64,000 nucleotides of DNA from Pseudomonas sp. MUP55 (GCF_034043515.1 NZ_CP138214.1:4216001-4280000); one strand, 5' to 3'. Shown: positions 55,965 through 64,000, numbered from the stretch's first letter. Notes: generated by a model not told the origin, from the letters alone. A program made the numbers and translations.

Positions 55965-56572
55965 TGAAGCATGAAGTAGTCGAGAAGAATATCGGCCTGC
56001 TGGCCTTCTTCATGGTCATCGCCGTGAGTATCGGCGGCCTGACCCAGATCGTTCCGCTGTTTTTCCAGGACGTGACCAACAAGCCGGTCGAAGGCATGAA
56101 ACCGCGCACCGCCCTGGAGCTGGAAGGCCGTGACGTCTACATCGCCAACGGCTGCGTGGGCTGCCATTCGCAGATGATCCGCCCGTTCCGCGCCGAAACC
56201 GAACGCTATGGCCACTACTCGGTCGCCGGTGAAAGCGTCTGGGACCACCCGTTCCTGTGGGGCTCCAAGCGCACCGGCCCGGACCTGGCGCGCGTGGGCG
56301 GGCGTTACTCCGATGACTGGCAACGGGCGCACTTGTACAACGCGCGCAACGTAGTGCCTGAATCGAAAATGCCGGCGTATCCATTCCTCGTGGAAAACAA
56401 GCTCGACGGCAAGGACACCGCGAAAAAAATGGAAGTCCTGCGCACCCTGGGCGTGCCTTACACCGACGAAGACATCGCCGGTGCGGCTGCCGCAGTCAAG
56501 GGCAAGACCGAAATGGACGCACTGGTGGCCTATCTGCAGGGCCTTGGCACCATCATCAAAAGCAAACGGTGA
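55964..56572 (+). CDS. ccoO: cbb3-type cytochrome c oxidase subunit II (second operon)
   Basis: A 202-aa monoheme cytochrome c with an N-terminal helix ([20 protein letters not shown]), heme site CVGCH (64-68) and Met ligand region [12 protein letters not shown]. Its ATG overlaps the ccoN stop (TGATG), so it is translationally coupled. Much of the coding sequence is near-identical to the first copy. Confidence 0.95.
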   Translation: MKHEVVEKNIGLLAFFMVIAVSIGGLTQIVPLFFQDVTNKPVEGMKPRTALELEGRDVYIANGCVGCHSQMIRPFRAETERYGHYSVAGESVWDHPFLWGSKRTGPDLARVGGRYSDDWQRAHLYNARNVVPESKMPAYPFLVENKLDGKDTAKKMEVLRTLGVPYTDEDIAGAAAAVKGKTEMDALVAYLQGLGTIIKSKR

Positions 56573-56577
56573 CCGGC

Positions 56578-56763
56578 ATGGATATCGGGATGATTCGTGG
56601 CCTGGGTACCGTCGTGGTGATGGTGGCCTTTATCGGCCTGGCGCTGTGGGTGTTCAGCCCACGGCGCAAATCGGAATTTGACGACGCGACCATGCTGCCT
56701 TTTGCGGATGACCCCGAAGCCATCAAGCACGTCGAGCAAGCGTCTAGGAGTAACAAAGAATGA
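56578..56763 (+). CDS. ccoQ: CcoQ/FixQ subunit (second operon)
   Basis: A 61-aa single-helix protein: [20 protein letters not shown] then [20 protein letters not shown]. The ATG giving MDIGMIRG is chosen; a GTG three codons earlier overlaps ccoO. It overlaps ccoP by four bases. Confidence 0.9.
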   Translation: MDIGMIRGLGTVVVMVAFIGLALWVFSPRRKSEFDDATMLPFADDPEAIKHVEQASRSNKE

Positions 56764-57722
56764 CTACGTTCTGGAGTCTGTACGTCACAGTCCTCAGTCT
56801 GGGTACCATCTTCGCCCTGACCTGGCTGCTGCTGTCGACCCGCAAGGGCCAGCGCGCCGAGCAGACGGACGAGACCGTCGGCCACTCGTTCGATGGCATC
56901 GAGGAATACGACAACCCGCTGCCAAAATGGTGGTTCATGCTGTTTGTCGGCACCATCATCTTCGCCCTCGGCTACCTGGTGCTCTACCCGGGCCTGGGCA
57001 ACTGGAAAGGCCTGCTGCCGGGCTACAACTACCTCGACAACGACAAGCAAACCCCATTTGCCAACGGCCAGACCGGCTGGACCGGCGTACACGAATGGGA
57101 AAAGGAAATGGCCAGGTCGGAGGCCAAGTTCGGGCCGATCTTCGCCAAGTTCGCCTCGATGCCCATTGAAGAAGTGGCCAAGGACCCGCAAGCGCTGAAG
57201 ATGGGCGGTCGCCTGTTCGCCTCCAACTGCTCGGTGTGCCACGGTTCCGACGCCAAAGGCGCCTACGGCTTTCCCAACCTGACCGACGCCGACTGGCGCT
57301 GGGGCGGCGACCCGGCGACCATCAAGCAAACCATCATGCAAGGCCGCCATGCGGTGATGCCAGGCTGGGCTGAAGTGATCGGCGAGCAAGGCGTGGCCGA
57401 CGTCGCCGCCTTCGTGGTGACCAACCTCGACGGCCGCAAGCTGCCCGAAGGCGCCAAGGCCGACGTCGCCAACGGCGAAAAACTCTTCGCCGCCAACTGC
57501 GTGGCCTGCCACGGGCCACAGGGTAAAGGCACTCCAGCCATGGGCGCGCCGGACCTGACGCACCCGGGTGCGTTCATCTACGGCTCGAGCTTCGCCCAAC
57601 TGCAGCAGACCATTCGCTATGGCCGTCAGGGCCAGATGCCGGCGCAGGAACAACTGCAGGGCAATGACAAGGTGCACTTGCTGGCGGCGTATGTTTACAG
57701 CTTGTCACAGAAGCAGGATTAA
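56760..57722 (+). CDS. ccoP: cbb3-type cytochrome c oxidase subunit III, diheme (second operon)
   Basis: A 320-aa diheme cytochrome c with heme sites CSVCH (157-161) and CVACH (247-251) and the same two-helix anchor. It has an extra segment after LLPGY ([17 protein letters not shown]) compared with the first copy. It is the final gene of the operon; a terminator follows 15 bp after the stop. Confidence 0.95.
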   Translation: MTTFWSLYVTVLSLGTIFALTWLLLSTRKGQRAEQTDETVGHSFDGIEEYDNPLPKWWFMLFVGTIIFALGYLVLYPGLGNWKGLLPGYNYLDNDKQTPFANGQTGWTGVHEWEKEMARSEAKFGPIFAKFASMPIEEVAKDPQALKMGGRLFASNCSVCHGSDAKGAYGFPNLTDADWRWGGDPATIKQTIMQGRHAVMPGWAEVIGEQGVADVAAFVVTNLDGRKLPEGAKADVANGEKLFAANCVACHGPQGKGTPAMGAPDLTHPGAFIYGSSFAQLQQTIRYGRQGQMPAQEQLQGNDKVHLLAAYVYSLSQKQD

Positions 57723-57835
57723 GCTTCAAGCTGCAAGAAAAGCCCCGTACAGCGAGCGCTGACGGGGCTTTTTTGTTAAGGCCTTGCAGCAAGTAAAGCA
57801 AGGCTCCACCACTTGTAGCTTGCCGCTTGAAGCTT
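57721..57835. repeat. Inverted pair of short dispersed repeats
   Basis: AAGCTTCAAGCTGCAAG (57721-57737) and its near-complement CTTGCCGCTTGAAGCTT (57819-57835) differ at one base. They enclose the ccoP terminator. This AGCTTCAAGCTGCAAG sequence is a frequent short repeat in Pseudomonas. Confidence 0.7.
57738..57774 (+). terminator. Intrinsic terminator after the second ccoP
   Basis: AAAAGCCCCGT, a 13-base loop, and ACGGGGCTTTTTT: an 8-bp GC-rich stem flanked by A and T runs. It separates the oxidase operon from the toxin-antitoxin module. Confidence 0.9.
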
Positions 57836-57846
57836 GCAACTGCCTC

Positions 57847-57862
57847 GTAGTAACGTAACTAC
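57847..57862. promoter_or_regulatory. Candidate Phd operator
   Basis: GTAGTAACGTAACTAC is symmetric in 14 of 16 positions and lies 28 bp before the antitoxin ATG. Phd/YefM antitoxins repress their own operons from such sites. Confidence 0.5.
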
Positions 57863-57889
57863 ATTCACTCCAACAAGCGGGAGGCGCCC

Positions 57890-58144
57890 ATGACCATCAC
57901 GACCATTTCCAGCCGTGAATTCAACCAAGACACAAGTGGTGCCAAAAAAGCCGCCCGCCAAGGGCCGGTTTTTATCACTGATCGCGGCAAGCCTGCCCAT
58001 GTGCTGCTAAGCATTGAGGACTACCAGAAGCTCACAGGTCTGAAGGCCGACATCGTTGACCTGCTGGTAATGCCGGAAGCGTCCGATATCGACTTCGAAA
58101 CCGAACGTGCCGTGATCACTCATCGACCCGTGGACCTGTCTTGA
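57890..58144 (+). CDS. Phd/YefM-family antitoxin
   Basis: An 84-aa antitoxin: SSREFNQDTSGAKKAARQGP and VFITDRGKPAHVLLSIEDYQ are the Phd/YefM DNA-binding signature; the C-terminus (SDIDFETERAVITHRPVDLS) should wrap the toxin. The ATG has GGGAGG upstream. It is coupled to the PIN toxin gene by a TGATG overlap. Confidence 0.9.
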   Translation: MTITTISSREFNQDTSGAKKAARQGPVFITDRGKPAHVLLSIEDYQKLTGLKADIVDLLVMPEASDIDFETERAVITHRPVDLS

Positions 58145-58554
58145 TGTATCTACTCGACACCAACGTTATTTCCGAACTTCGCAAACCCCAGGCGGACGCG
58201 AACGTCGTCGCCTGGGCCAGAAGCGTCAGTGCACCACGCATGTTTATTTCTGCGATTACGTTGAAAGAACTGGAAACCGGCGTGTTGCGCATCGAGCGTC
58301 GGGACCCGGCGCAGGGGAAGGTGTTGCGTACCTGGCTCAAACGTCACGTGATGCCCGCTTTCGATGCGCGAATCCTGCCCGTTGACGCTGCGGTTGCGCT
58401 GCGCTGCGCCCATCTGCATGTGCCAGATAGAGCCAATGAAAGTGATGCGCTGATTGCCGCTACGGCGCTGGTTCACGGGCTTACCGTCGTCACACGCAAC
58501 GTCAGCGACTTCAGATCCAGCGGCGTGCCTCTGATCAATCCATGGGACGAATGA
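58144..58554 (+). CDS. PIN-domain ribonuclease toxin (VapC/FitB type)
   Basis: A 136-aa PIN toxin: MYLLDTNVISELRKPQADAN with the first Asp, the Glu in ITLKELETGVLR, and the later acidic pair in ANESDALIAATALVHGL and VTRNVSDFRSSGVPLINPW. Such toxins cleave RNA, often initiator tRNA or rRNA. Together with the Phd-like antitoxin it forms a full module located between ccoP and ccoG, where P. aeruginosa has none that I recall. Confidence 0.9.
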   Translation: MYLLDTNVISELRKPQADANVVAWARSVSAPRMFISAITLKELETGVLRIERRDPAQGKVLRTWLKRHVMPAFDARILPVDAAVALRCAHLHVPDRANESDALIAATALVHGLTVVTRNVSDFRSSGVPLINPWDE

Positions 58555-58594
58555 CCGGCTTACCCGCGAAAACCATCCATACTTCACAAGTCAA

Positions 58595-58608
58595 TTGATC
58601 CAGATCAC
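58595..58608. promoter_or_regulatory. ANR/FNR box upstream of ccoG
   Basis: TTGAT-CCAG-ATCAC matches TTGAT-N4-ATCAA at 9 of 10 positions. It lies about 160 bp before ccoG. A weaker half-match, TTGAT-CACC-CCCAA, follows at 58621-58634. Confidence 0.6.
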
Positions 58609-58635
58609 TTACACCATCATTTGATCACCCCCAAT

Positions 58636-58650
58636 GCGACCAAAGGTCGC
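58636..58650. promoter_or_regulatory. RegA/PrrA/RoxR-like box upstream of ccoG
   Basis: GCGAC-CAAAG-GTCGC; with its flanks it forms a perfect TGCGACC-AAA-GGTCGCA inverted repeat. It is followed by the same ACCCTTC as the copy at 54219 (20 of 22 positions identical overall). Confidence 0.55.
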
Positions 58651-58761
58651 ACCCTTCGCGCATCACTGGGGGCGTATCATTGGGCCACTGCAACACCCTT
58701 ATTTTGACCCCGGTCGGCACGTACTGGCCGAGGCAAATCTCCACCGCCGTGGGATGCAATG

Positions 58762-60165
58762 ATGAGCGACCAGATACCGGTACACGACGTTACCCCGCCT
58801 GCCAAAACCGTCGACCTCTACGCCGCACGCGAGAAAATCTACACCCGCGCCTTCACCGGACTGTTTCGCAATCTGCGCATGCTCGGCGGTGCCGGTCTGT
58901 TCCTGCTGTACTTCGGCACGGTGTGGCTGAATTGGGGCGGTCACCAGGCAGTGTGGTGGAACCTGCCGGAGCGTAAATTCTTCATTTTTGGCGCAACCTT
59001 CTGGCCGCAGGACTTCATTCTGCTGTCGGGCATCCTCATCGTCGCGGCGTTTGGCCTGTTCTTTATCACGGTGTACGCCGGTCGCGTCTGGTGCGGCTAT
59101 ACCTGCCCACAAAGCGTGTGGACGTGGATTTTCATGTGGTGCGAAAAGGTCACCGAAGGCGACCGCAACCAGCGCATCAAGCTGGACAAGGCGCCGATGG
59201 GCGCCAACAAATTCCTGCGCAAGTTCAGCAAGCACACGCTGTGGCTGCTGATCGGTTTTGTCACCGGCATTACTTTCGTCGGCTACTTTTCACCGATCCG
59301 CGAACTGGTCTTCGATTTCTTTACCGGCCAAGCCGACGGCTGGTCGTATTTCTGGGTAGGCTTCTTCACCCTCGCCACCTACGGCAACGCCGGTTGGCTG
59401 CGCGAACAGGTGTGCATCTACATGTGCCCCTATGCGCGTTTCCAGAGTGTGATGTTCGACAAGGACACGCTGATCGTTTCCTACGATCCACGCCGTGGCG
59501 AATTGCGCGGCCCGCGCAAGAAGGGGGCCGACTACAAGGCCCAGGGCCTGGGCGATTGCATTGACTGCACGATGTGCGTGCAGGTGTGCCCCACCGGCAT
59601 CGACATCCGCGACGGCCTGCAAATCGAGTGCATCGGCTGCGCCGCCTGCATCGACGCCTGCGATAACATCATGGACAAGATGGAGTACCCGCGCGGCCTG
59701 ATCAGCTATACCACCGAGCACAACCTGTCCGGGCAAAAAACCCACAAGCTGCGCCCGCGCCTGATCGGTTACGCCCTGGTGTTGCTGGCAATGATCAGCC
59801 TGCTGGTGGCCGCGTTCTTCATGCGCTCGCTGGTGGGCTTCGATGTGAGCAAAGACCGCGTGCTGTACCGCGAAAACGCCGAAGGGCGCATCGAAAACGT
59901 CTACAGCCTGAAGATCATGAACAAGGACCAGCGCGACCACACCTACGTGCTCGACGCCGCAGGCTTGCCGGACCTCAAGCTGCAAGGCCGACGCGAAATC
60001 AAGGTGGCCGCCGGCGATATCGTCAGCCTGCCGGTGGAGTTGTCGAGTGCACCCGAACAGCTGCCGTCCAGCACCAACGAGGTGAGGTTCATCCTCGAAG
60101 ACGCCGACGACACCAGCGTTCACATTGAAGCCAAGAGCCGATTCATCGGCCCCCAAGTTCGTTAA
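58762..60165 (+). CDS. ccoG: cbb3 oxidase assembly polyferredoxin CcoG
   Basis: A 467-aa membrane protein of the FixG/RdxA family with about five helices and two 4Fe-4S clusters: DCIDCTMCVQVCPTGID (from Cys266) and CIGCAACIDACDN. Additional conserved Cys are in VWCGYTCPQSVW and VCIYMCPYARFQ. The C-terminal periplasmic domain (about 350-467) is an Ig-like fold. It reduces copper for delivery to the oxidase. The second of two ATGs is taken since it is better spaced from GGGA. Confidence 0.94.
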   Translation: MSDQIPVHDVTPPAKTVDLYAAREKIYTRAFTGLFRNLRMLGGAGLFLLYFGTVWLNWGGHQAVWWNLPERKFFIFGATFWPQDFILLSGILIVAAFGLFFITVYAGRVWCGYTCPQSVWTWIFMWCEKVTEGDRNQRIKLDKAPMGANKFLRKFSKHTLWLLIGFVTGITFVGYFSPIRELVFDFFTGQADGWSYFWVGFFTLATYGNAGWLREQVCIYMCPYARFQSVMFDKDTLIVSYDPRRGELRGPRKKGADYKAQGLGDCIDCTMCVQVCPTGIDIRDGLQIECIGCAACIDACDNIMDKMEYPRGLISYTTEHNLSGQKTHKLRPRLIGYALVLLAMISLLVAAFFMRSLVGFDVSKDRVLYRENAEGRIENVYSLKIMNKDQRDHTYVLDAAGLPDLKLQGRREIKVAAGDIVSLPVELSSAPEQLPSSTNEVRFILEDADDTSVHIEAKSRFIGPQVR

Positions 60166-60180
60166 ACAGGGAACACAAGA

Positions 60181-60720
60181 ATGCCCGCAACCACTGCTGC
60201 AAGCCCCTGGTACAAGCACCTCTGGCCCTGGATCATTATCGGGATCCTGGCCTGCTCGGTGACGCTGACCTTGTCCATGGTGACCATCGCGGTGAACCAC
60301 CCGGACAACCTGGTCAACGACAACTATTACGAGGCCGGCAAGGGCATCAACCGCTCTCTGGACCGCGAACGTTTGGCCCAGACCCTGCAACTGCGCGGCA
60401 AGCTGCACCTGGACGAGCTGACCGGTGAAGTCGAGCTGCAGCTCACCGGCTACAGCAACCCGAACACGTTGGAGTTGAACCTGATCTCGCCGACCCAACC
60501 GGAGAAGGATCGCAAGATCAACCTGACCCGCAGCGACAGCGAACCCGGCCGCTACATCGGCCAGGTCACCGACAAGGTCGAAGGCCGCCGCTTTGTGGAA
60601 TTGCTTGGCGTGGAAGGCGACAAGACCTGGCGCCTGTTCGAAGAAGAAGAGGTCAGCCACGACAAGGATCTGCTGCTGGGCGATGAGCCGTTGCAAGGCG
60701 CCGAAGACCTGAAGAAGTAA
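60181..60720 (+). CDS. ccoH: FixH/CcoH family cbb3 assembly protein
   Basis: A 179-aa membrane-anchored protein: one N-terminal helix (WPWIIIGILACSVTLTLSMV), then NHPDNLVNDNYYEAGKGIN, the FixH signature, and a periplasmic beta-sandwich domain. It is required for cbb3 assembly or stability. The ATG has AGGGAAC upstream and lies 15 bp after ccoG. Confidence 0.9.
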   Translation: MPATTAASPWYKHLWPWIIIGILACSVTLTLSMVTIAVNHPDNLVNDNYYEAGKGINRSLDRERLAQTLQLRGKLHLDELTGEVELQLTGYSNPNTLELNLISPTQPEKDRKINLTRSDSEPGRYIGQVTDKVEGRRFVELLGVEGDKTWRLFEEEEVSHDKDLLLGDEPLQGAEDLKK

Positions 60721-60723
60721 CTG

Positions 60724-60830
60724 GATCGTTCCCACGCTCTGCGTGGGAATGCAGCCCGTGGCGCTTAGCGCCACCAAAGCGGACGCAGAGCGTCCAGCGA
60801 GGCGTTACCACGCAGAGCGTGGGAACGATC
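60724..60830. repeat. 107-bp palindromic element between ccoH and ccoI
   Basis: Perfect 23-bp terminal inverted repeats, GATCGTTCCCACGCTCTGCG and its complement, with two internal hairpins (GTGGCGCTTAGCGCCAC and GGACGCAGAGCGTCC). It resembles a MITE/REPIN and occupies nearly the whole ccoH-ccoI gap (60721-60844). Confidence 0.85.
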
Positions 60831-60844
60831 TGCGGAACCAAGCC

Positions 60845-63289
60845 ATGACCACCCCCTGCTACCACTGCGCCCTGCCCGTCCCCTCCGGCAGCCGGTTCAC
60901 CAGCCACATCCTCGGCGAGCGCCGCGAGCTCTGCTGCCCGGGTTGCCAGGCGGTGGCCGAGGCAATCGTGGCAGGCGGGCTGGAAAGCTATTACCAGCAC
61001 CGCAGCGAAGCCTCGGCCAACCCCGAGGCGCTGCCGGTGCAGCTGGTGGATGAACTGGCGCTGTACGACCGCGCCGATGTGCAAGAACCGTTTGTGCGTC
61101 ACGCGGGCGAACTGGCCGAAGCCACTCTGCTGGTGGAGGGCATCAGTTGCGCGGCCTGCGGCTGGCTGATCGAGAAACACCTGCGCAAGCTGCCCGCCGT
61201 GGCCGAGGCACGGCTGAACCTGTCCAACCACCGCCTGCACGTGCGCTGGGCCGACGGCCAGTTGCCGTTGAGTCGGCTGCTCAGTGAACTGCGCCATATC
61301 GGCTATGCCGCCCACCCCTATCAAGCCGACCGTGCCGCCGAGCAACTGGCCAGCGAGAATCGCCTGGCCCTGCGCCAGCTGGGCGTTGCCGGGCTGCTGT
61401 GGTTCCAGGCCATGATGGCAACCATGGCCACCTGGCCTGAATTCAATATCGACCTCAGCCCCGAGTTGCATGTGATCCTGCGTTGGGTCGCGATGTTTCT
61501 TACAACCCCCATCGTGTTCTACAGCTGTGCGCCGTTTTTCAAAGGGGCGTTGCGCGACCTGCGCACGCGCCACCTGACCATGGACGTATCGGTGTCCCTG
61601 GCCATTGGCGGGGCTTATCTAGCGGGAATCTGGACCGCGATCACCGGCGTTGGCGAGCTGTACTTCGATGCCGTCGGCATGTTCGCGCTGTTCCTGCTGG
61701 CCGGGCGCTACCTGGAGCGGCGTGCCCGCGAGCGCACCGCTGCCGCAACTGCGCAGCTGGTCAACCTGCTGCCCGCTTCGTGCCTGCGCCTGGCAGCGGA
61801 CGGGCAGAGCGAACGCATCCTGCTCGGCGAGTTGGCCCTGGGTGATCGGGTGCTGGTGCATCCTGGCGCGGTGCTGCCAGCGGATGGCGTGATTCTCGAA
61901 GGTCAGTCCAGCGTCGACGAGTCCCTGCTCACCGGCGAATACCTGCCGCAGCCCCGGCATGTCGGCGATGCCGTCACCGCCGGCACGCTCAACGTCGAAG
62001 GTGCGCTGACCGTCCAGGTGCGCGCCCTCGGTCACGACACGCGCCTGTCCGCCATCGTGCGCCTGCTGGAGCGTGCCCAGGCGGAGAAACCGCGCCTGGC
62101 GCAAATCGCCGACCGCGCCGCGCAGTGGTTTCTGCTGGGCTCCCTGCTGGCGGCTGCGGTGATCGGCCTGGTGTGGTGGCAGCTCGATGCATCGAGGGCG
62201 TTCTGGATTGTATTGGCAATGCTGGTAGCGACCTGCCCGTGCGCCCTGTCCCTGGCGACCCCCACCGCCCTCACCGCCGCCACCGGCACCTTGCACACCC
62301 TTGGCCTGCTGCTGACCCGCGGCCATGTGCTCGAAGGCCTGAACCAGATCGACACGGTGATCTTCGACAAGACCGGCACGCTCACCGAAGGGCGCCTGGC
62401 GTTGCGCGCCATCCGGCCCTTGGGCGGACTGGACAGCGATCAGTGCCTGGGCCTCGCCGCGGCGCTGGAAAACCGCTCCGAACATCCGATTGCCCGCGCC
62501 TTCGGGCGTGCGCCCCTGGCTGCCGATGACGTGTCGAGCCACCCCGGTCTGGGCCTGGAAGGGCGTGTGGGCGAGCGCCTGCTGCGCATCGGCCAACCCG
62601 GTTTTGTCTGTGAACTGAGCGCCAGCCCGGTCCCGGCATCCCCGGGCGACGCCGGGCAATGGCTGCTGCTGGGCGACCAGCGCGGCGTGCTCGCCTGGTT
62701 CGTGCTCGACGACCGCCTGCGCAGCGATGCGCCCGCCCTGCTCGCCGCCTGCAAGGCGCGCGGCTGGCGCACGCTGCTGCTGTCGGGAGACAGCTCGCCG
62801 ATGGTCGCCAGCATCGCTGCCGAGCTGGGCATTGATGAAGCCCACGGCGGCCTGCGTCCCGACGACAAACTGCACGTACTGCAACGCCTGCACAAAGAGG
62901 GCCGCAAGGTGCTGATGCTCGGTGACGGTGTCAACGATGTGCCGGTACTGGCCGCCGCCGATATCAGCGTGGCCATGGGCTCGGCCACGGACCTGGCTAA
63001 AACCAGCGCCGATGCGGTGCTGCTCTCCAACCGCCTGGACGCGCTGGTGCAGGCTTTTACCTTGGCGCGCCGCACGCGGCGGGTCATCATTGAAAACCTG
63101 CTGTGGGCCGGGCTGTACAATGGCCTGATGTTGCCGTTCGCGGCCCTGGGGTGGATCACCCCGATCTGGGCGGCCATCGGCATGTCCCTCAGTTCGTTGA
63201 CGGTGGTGCTCAACGCCCTGCGCCTGACTCGCCTGCCGAGTGCGCCGGCCGCCAGTGCCCCCTCGATCAATCGCCCGCTGCCGGCCTGA
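60845..63289 (+). CDS. ccoI: Copper-transporting P-type ATPase CcoI
   Basis: An 814-aa P1B-type ATPase that exports Cu for cbb3 assembly. An N-terminal Cys-rich segment (PCYHCALP, LCCPGCQAVAEA) and an HMA domain with GISCAACGWLIEKH (Cys102, Cys105) come first. Then TGEYLPQP, the membrane Cu site TCPCALS (463-469), the phosphorylated Asp508 in FDKTGTLTEG, and GDGVNDVPVL. It is the CopA2/FixI type. The ATG follows the REP-like element; the ribosome site is weak (GCGGAACCAAGCC), so translation may be affected. Confidence 0.95.
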   Translation: MTTPCYHCALPVPSGSRFTSHILGERRELCCPGCQAVAEAIVAGGLESYYQHRSEASANPEALPVQLVDELALYDRADVQEPFVRHAGELAEATLLVEGISCAACGWLIEKHLRKLPAVAEARLNLSNHRLHVRWADGQLPLSRLLSELRHIGYAAHPYQADRAAEQLASENRLALRQLGVAGLLWFQAMMATMATWPEFNIDLSPELHVILRWVAMFLTTPIVFYSCAPFFKGALRDLRTRHLTMDVSVSLAIGGAYLAGIWTAITGVGELYFDAVGMFALFLLAGRYLERRARERTAAATAQLVNLLPASCLRLAADGQSERILLGELALGDRVLVHPGAVLPADGVILEGQSSVDESLLTGEYLPQPRHVGDAVTAGTLNVEGALTVQVRALGHDTRLSAIVRLLERAQAEKPRLAQIADRAAQWFLLGSLLAAAVIGLVWWQLDASRAFWIVLAMLVATCPCALSLATPTALTAATGTLHTLGLLLTRGHVLEGLNQIDTVIFDKTGTLTEGRLALRAIRPLGGLDSDQCLGLAAALENRSEHPIARAFGRAPLAADDVSSHPGLGLEGRVGERLLRIGQPGFVCELSASPVPASPGDAGQWLLLGDQRGVLAWFVLDDRLRSDAPALLAACKARGWRTLLLSGDSSPMVASIAAELGIDEAHGGLRPDDKLHVLQRLHKEGRKVLMLGDGVNDVPVLAAADISVAMGSATDLAKTSADAVLLSNRLDALVQAFTLARRTRRVIIENLLWAGLYNGLMLPFAALGWITPIWAAIGMSLSSLTVVLNALRLTRLPSAPAASAPSINRPLPA

Positions 63290-63311
63290 GCCGCGCGGGC
63301 ATGGAGTGCAG

Positions 63312-63524
63312 ATGCCAGCTCTATACGTGATGATTCCGGCGGCGCTGCTGTTAGTGGGCGTGGCCATCTACATTTTCTTCTGGGCGGTGGACAGCGGCCA
63401 GTACGAAGACCTCGACGGCCCGGCCCACAGCGTGCTGTTCGACGATCAGGACCCCAATCACCTGGCCGCTATCGACGAAGCCAACCGCGCCGAGCCGCCG
63501 CCCAAAGAGCCGCCCCATGCTTGA
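63312..63524 (+). CDS. ccoS: cbb3 oxidase assembly protein CcoS
   Basis: A 70-aa one-helix membrane protein: MPALYVMIPAALLLVGVAIY then FFWAVDSGQYEDLDGPAHSV, the CcoS signature. It is needed for cofactor insertion into cbb3 oxidase. It follows ccoI by 22 bp and overlaps the next gene by 8 bp. Confidence 0.93.
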   Translation: MPALYVMIPAALLLVGVAIYIFFWAVDSGQYEDLDGPAHSVLFDDQDPNHLAAIDEANRAEPPPKEPPHA

Positions 63525-64000
63525 TTTGGCGCCTTTGCTGGTCTCTGCGCTGATCCTCGGCCTGCTCGGCGGTGGCCATTGCCTGGGCATGTGCGGCGGG
63601 TTGATGGGCGCGCTGACCCTGGCGATTCCCAAGGAACAGCGCAGCCGCCGTTTTCGCCTGCTGCTGGCGTACAACCTGGGGCGCATCGTCAGTTACTCCA
63701 CTGCCGGATTGCTGATCGGCCTGGCCGGGTGGGCGGTGGCCAATAGTCCGGCGGCGATGTTCATGCGGGTACTGGCCGGGTTGCTGCTGATCAGCATGGG
63801 CCTGTACCTGGCCGGCTGGTGGAGCGGCCTGACCCGTATCGAAAGCCTCGGGCGCGGCCTGTGGCGGCACATCCAGCCGATTGCCAACCGCTTGCTGCCG
63901 GTCTCAAGCCTGCCCCGCGCTTTATTGCTGGGCGCGCTGTGGGGCTGGTTGCCGTGCGGCTTGGTCTACAGCACGCTGCTGTGGGCCGCAAGCCAGGGCA
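63517..64000 (+). CDS. Sulfite exporter TauE/SafE-family membrane protein, partial (3' end outside window)
   Basis: The frame begins at ATG 63517 (MLDLAPLLVSALILGLLGGG), overlaps ccoS by 8 bp and is open to the end. About 161 residues are visible, with the metal-type motif GGGHCLGMCGGLMGALTLAI and LGALWGWLPCGLVYSTLLWA. Cysteines in HCLGMCGG and PCGL suggest metal handling. This gene normally follows ccoS in pseudomonads, usually with hemN and anr next; a copper-related role in oxidase maturation is inferred. Confidence 0.88.
   Translation, partial: MLDLAPLLVSALILGLLGGGHCLGMCGGLMGALTLAIPKEQRSRRFRLLLAYNLGRIVSYSTAGLLIGLAGWAVANSPAAMFMRVLAGLLLISMGLYLAGWWSGLTRIESLGRGLWRHIQPIANRLLPVSSLPRALLLGALWGWLPCGLVYSTLLWAASQG

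Overview
This window is a chromosomal segment from a fluorescent pseudomonad (Pseudomonas fluorescens group or a close relative). The inference rests on uniformly high GC and Pseudomonas-type gene order: cysM-rlmD-relA-mazG, gbuR/gbuA with two transporters, and aer followed by two tandem cbb3 oxidase operons and ccoGHIS. Many dispersed REP/REPIN-type palindromes of the kind abundant in this group also point there. No rRNA, tRNA, CRISPR array, prophage or complete insertion sequence was seen.

Layout. 1-6630: the end of a TonB-dependent receptor, then a leftward housekeeping block (YaiL-like DUF2058 protein, MazG, RelA, RlmD, CysM). 6868-12894: a guanidino-compound locus, with a DTW-domain tRNA-modifying enzyme and the LysR regulator GbuR divergent from guanidinobutyrase GbuA, an NTF2-like protein, an NCS1-type permease and a sodium:solute symporter. 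A 24-bp near-palindrome in the gbuR-gbuA gap is a candidate GbuR operator. 12967-15045: an unusual gene joining a 2-hydroxyacid-dehydrogenase-like NAD-binding half to a DadA-like FAD oxidoreductase half. 15439-24041: a 40-aa conserved-looking small ORF, a LysR/MFS divergent pair, an NCS1 nucleobase permease, a DUF2177 membrane protein, CvfB, several small envelope proteins and a TorF-type porin. 24160-33418: a DEAD-box helicase, a YbdG-type mechanosensitive channel, a DMT exporter, azoreductase, a LysR regulator, an alpha/beta hydrolase, periplasmic cyclophilin PpiA and an ABC exporter. 33758-40000: aquaporin, a BrnT/BrnA toxin-antitoxin module bounded by a 32-bp direct repeat, a GNAT/FemAB-like protein, a porin, an ECF sigma factor with a zinc-finger anti-sigma protein, and a FabH-like ketoacyl synthase. 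40149-48379: HrpA helicase, a small orphan ORF, AceK, a DMT transporter and a CPBP protease.

48476-64000 is a respiratory island. It holds the aerotaxis receptor Aer, an alpha/beta hydrolase, two complete ccoNOQP operons in tandem, a Phd/PIN toxin-antitoxin module lodged between ccoP and ccoG, and the assembly genes ccoG-ccoH(fixH)-ccoI-ccoS. A TauE/SafE-family membrane gene that usually accompanies them runs off the window. ANR/FNR-type boxes lie upstream of both ccoN genes and of ccoG; the first is inside the divergent hydrolase gene. Two copies of a GCGAC-N5-GTCGC box, resembling RegA/PrrA/RoxR sites and each followed by the same ACCCTTC, lie upstream of the second ccoN and of ccoG. Together these suggest oxygen- and redox-responsive control of the oxidases and their maturation genes.

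The observations most worth following are the NAD/FAD fusion gene, the shared redox-type boxes, the direct repeat around brnTA, and the REP elements that have become part of protein-coding sequence.
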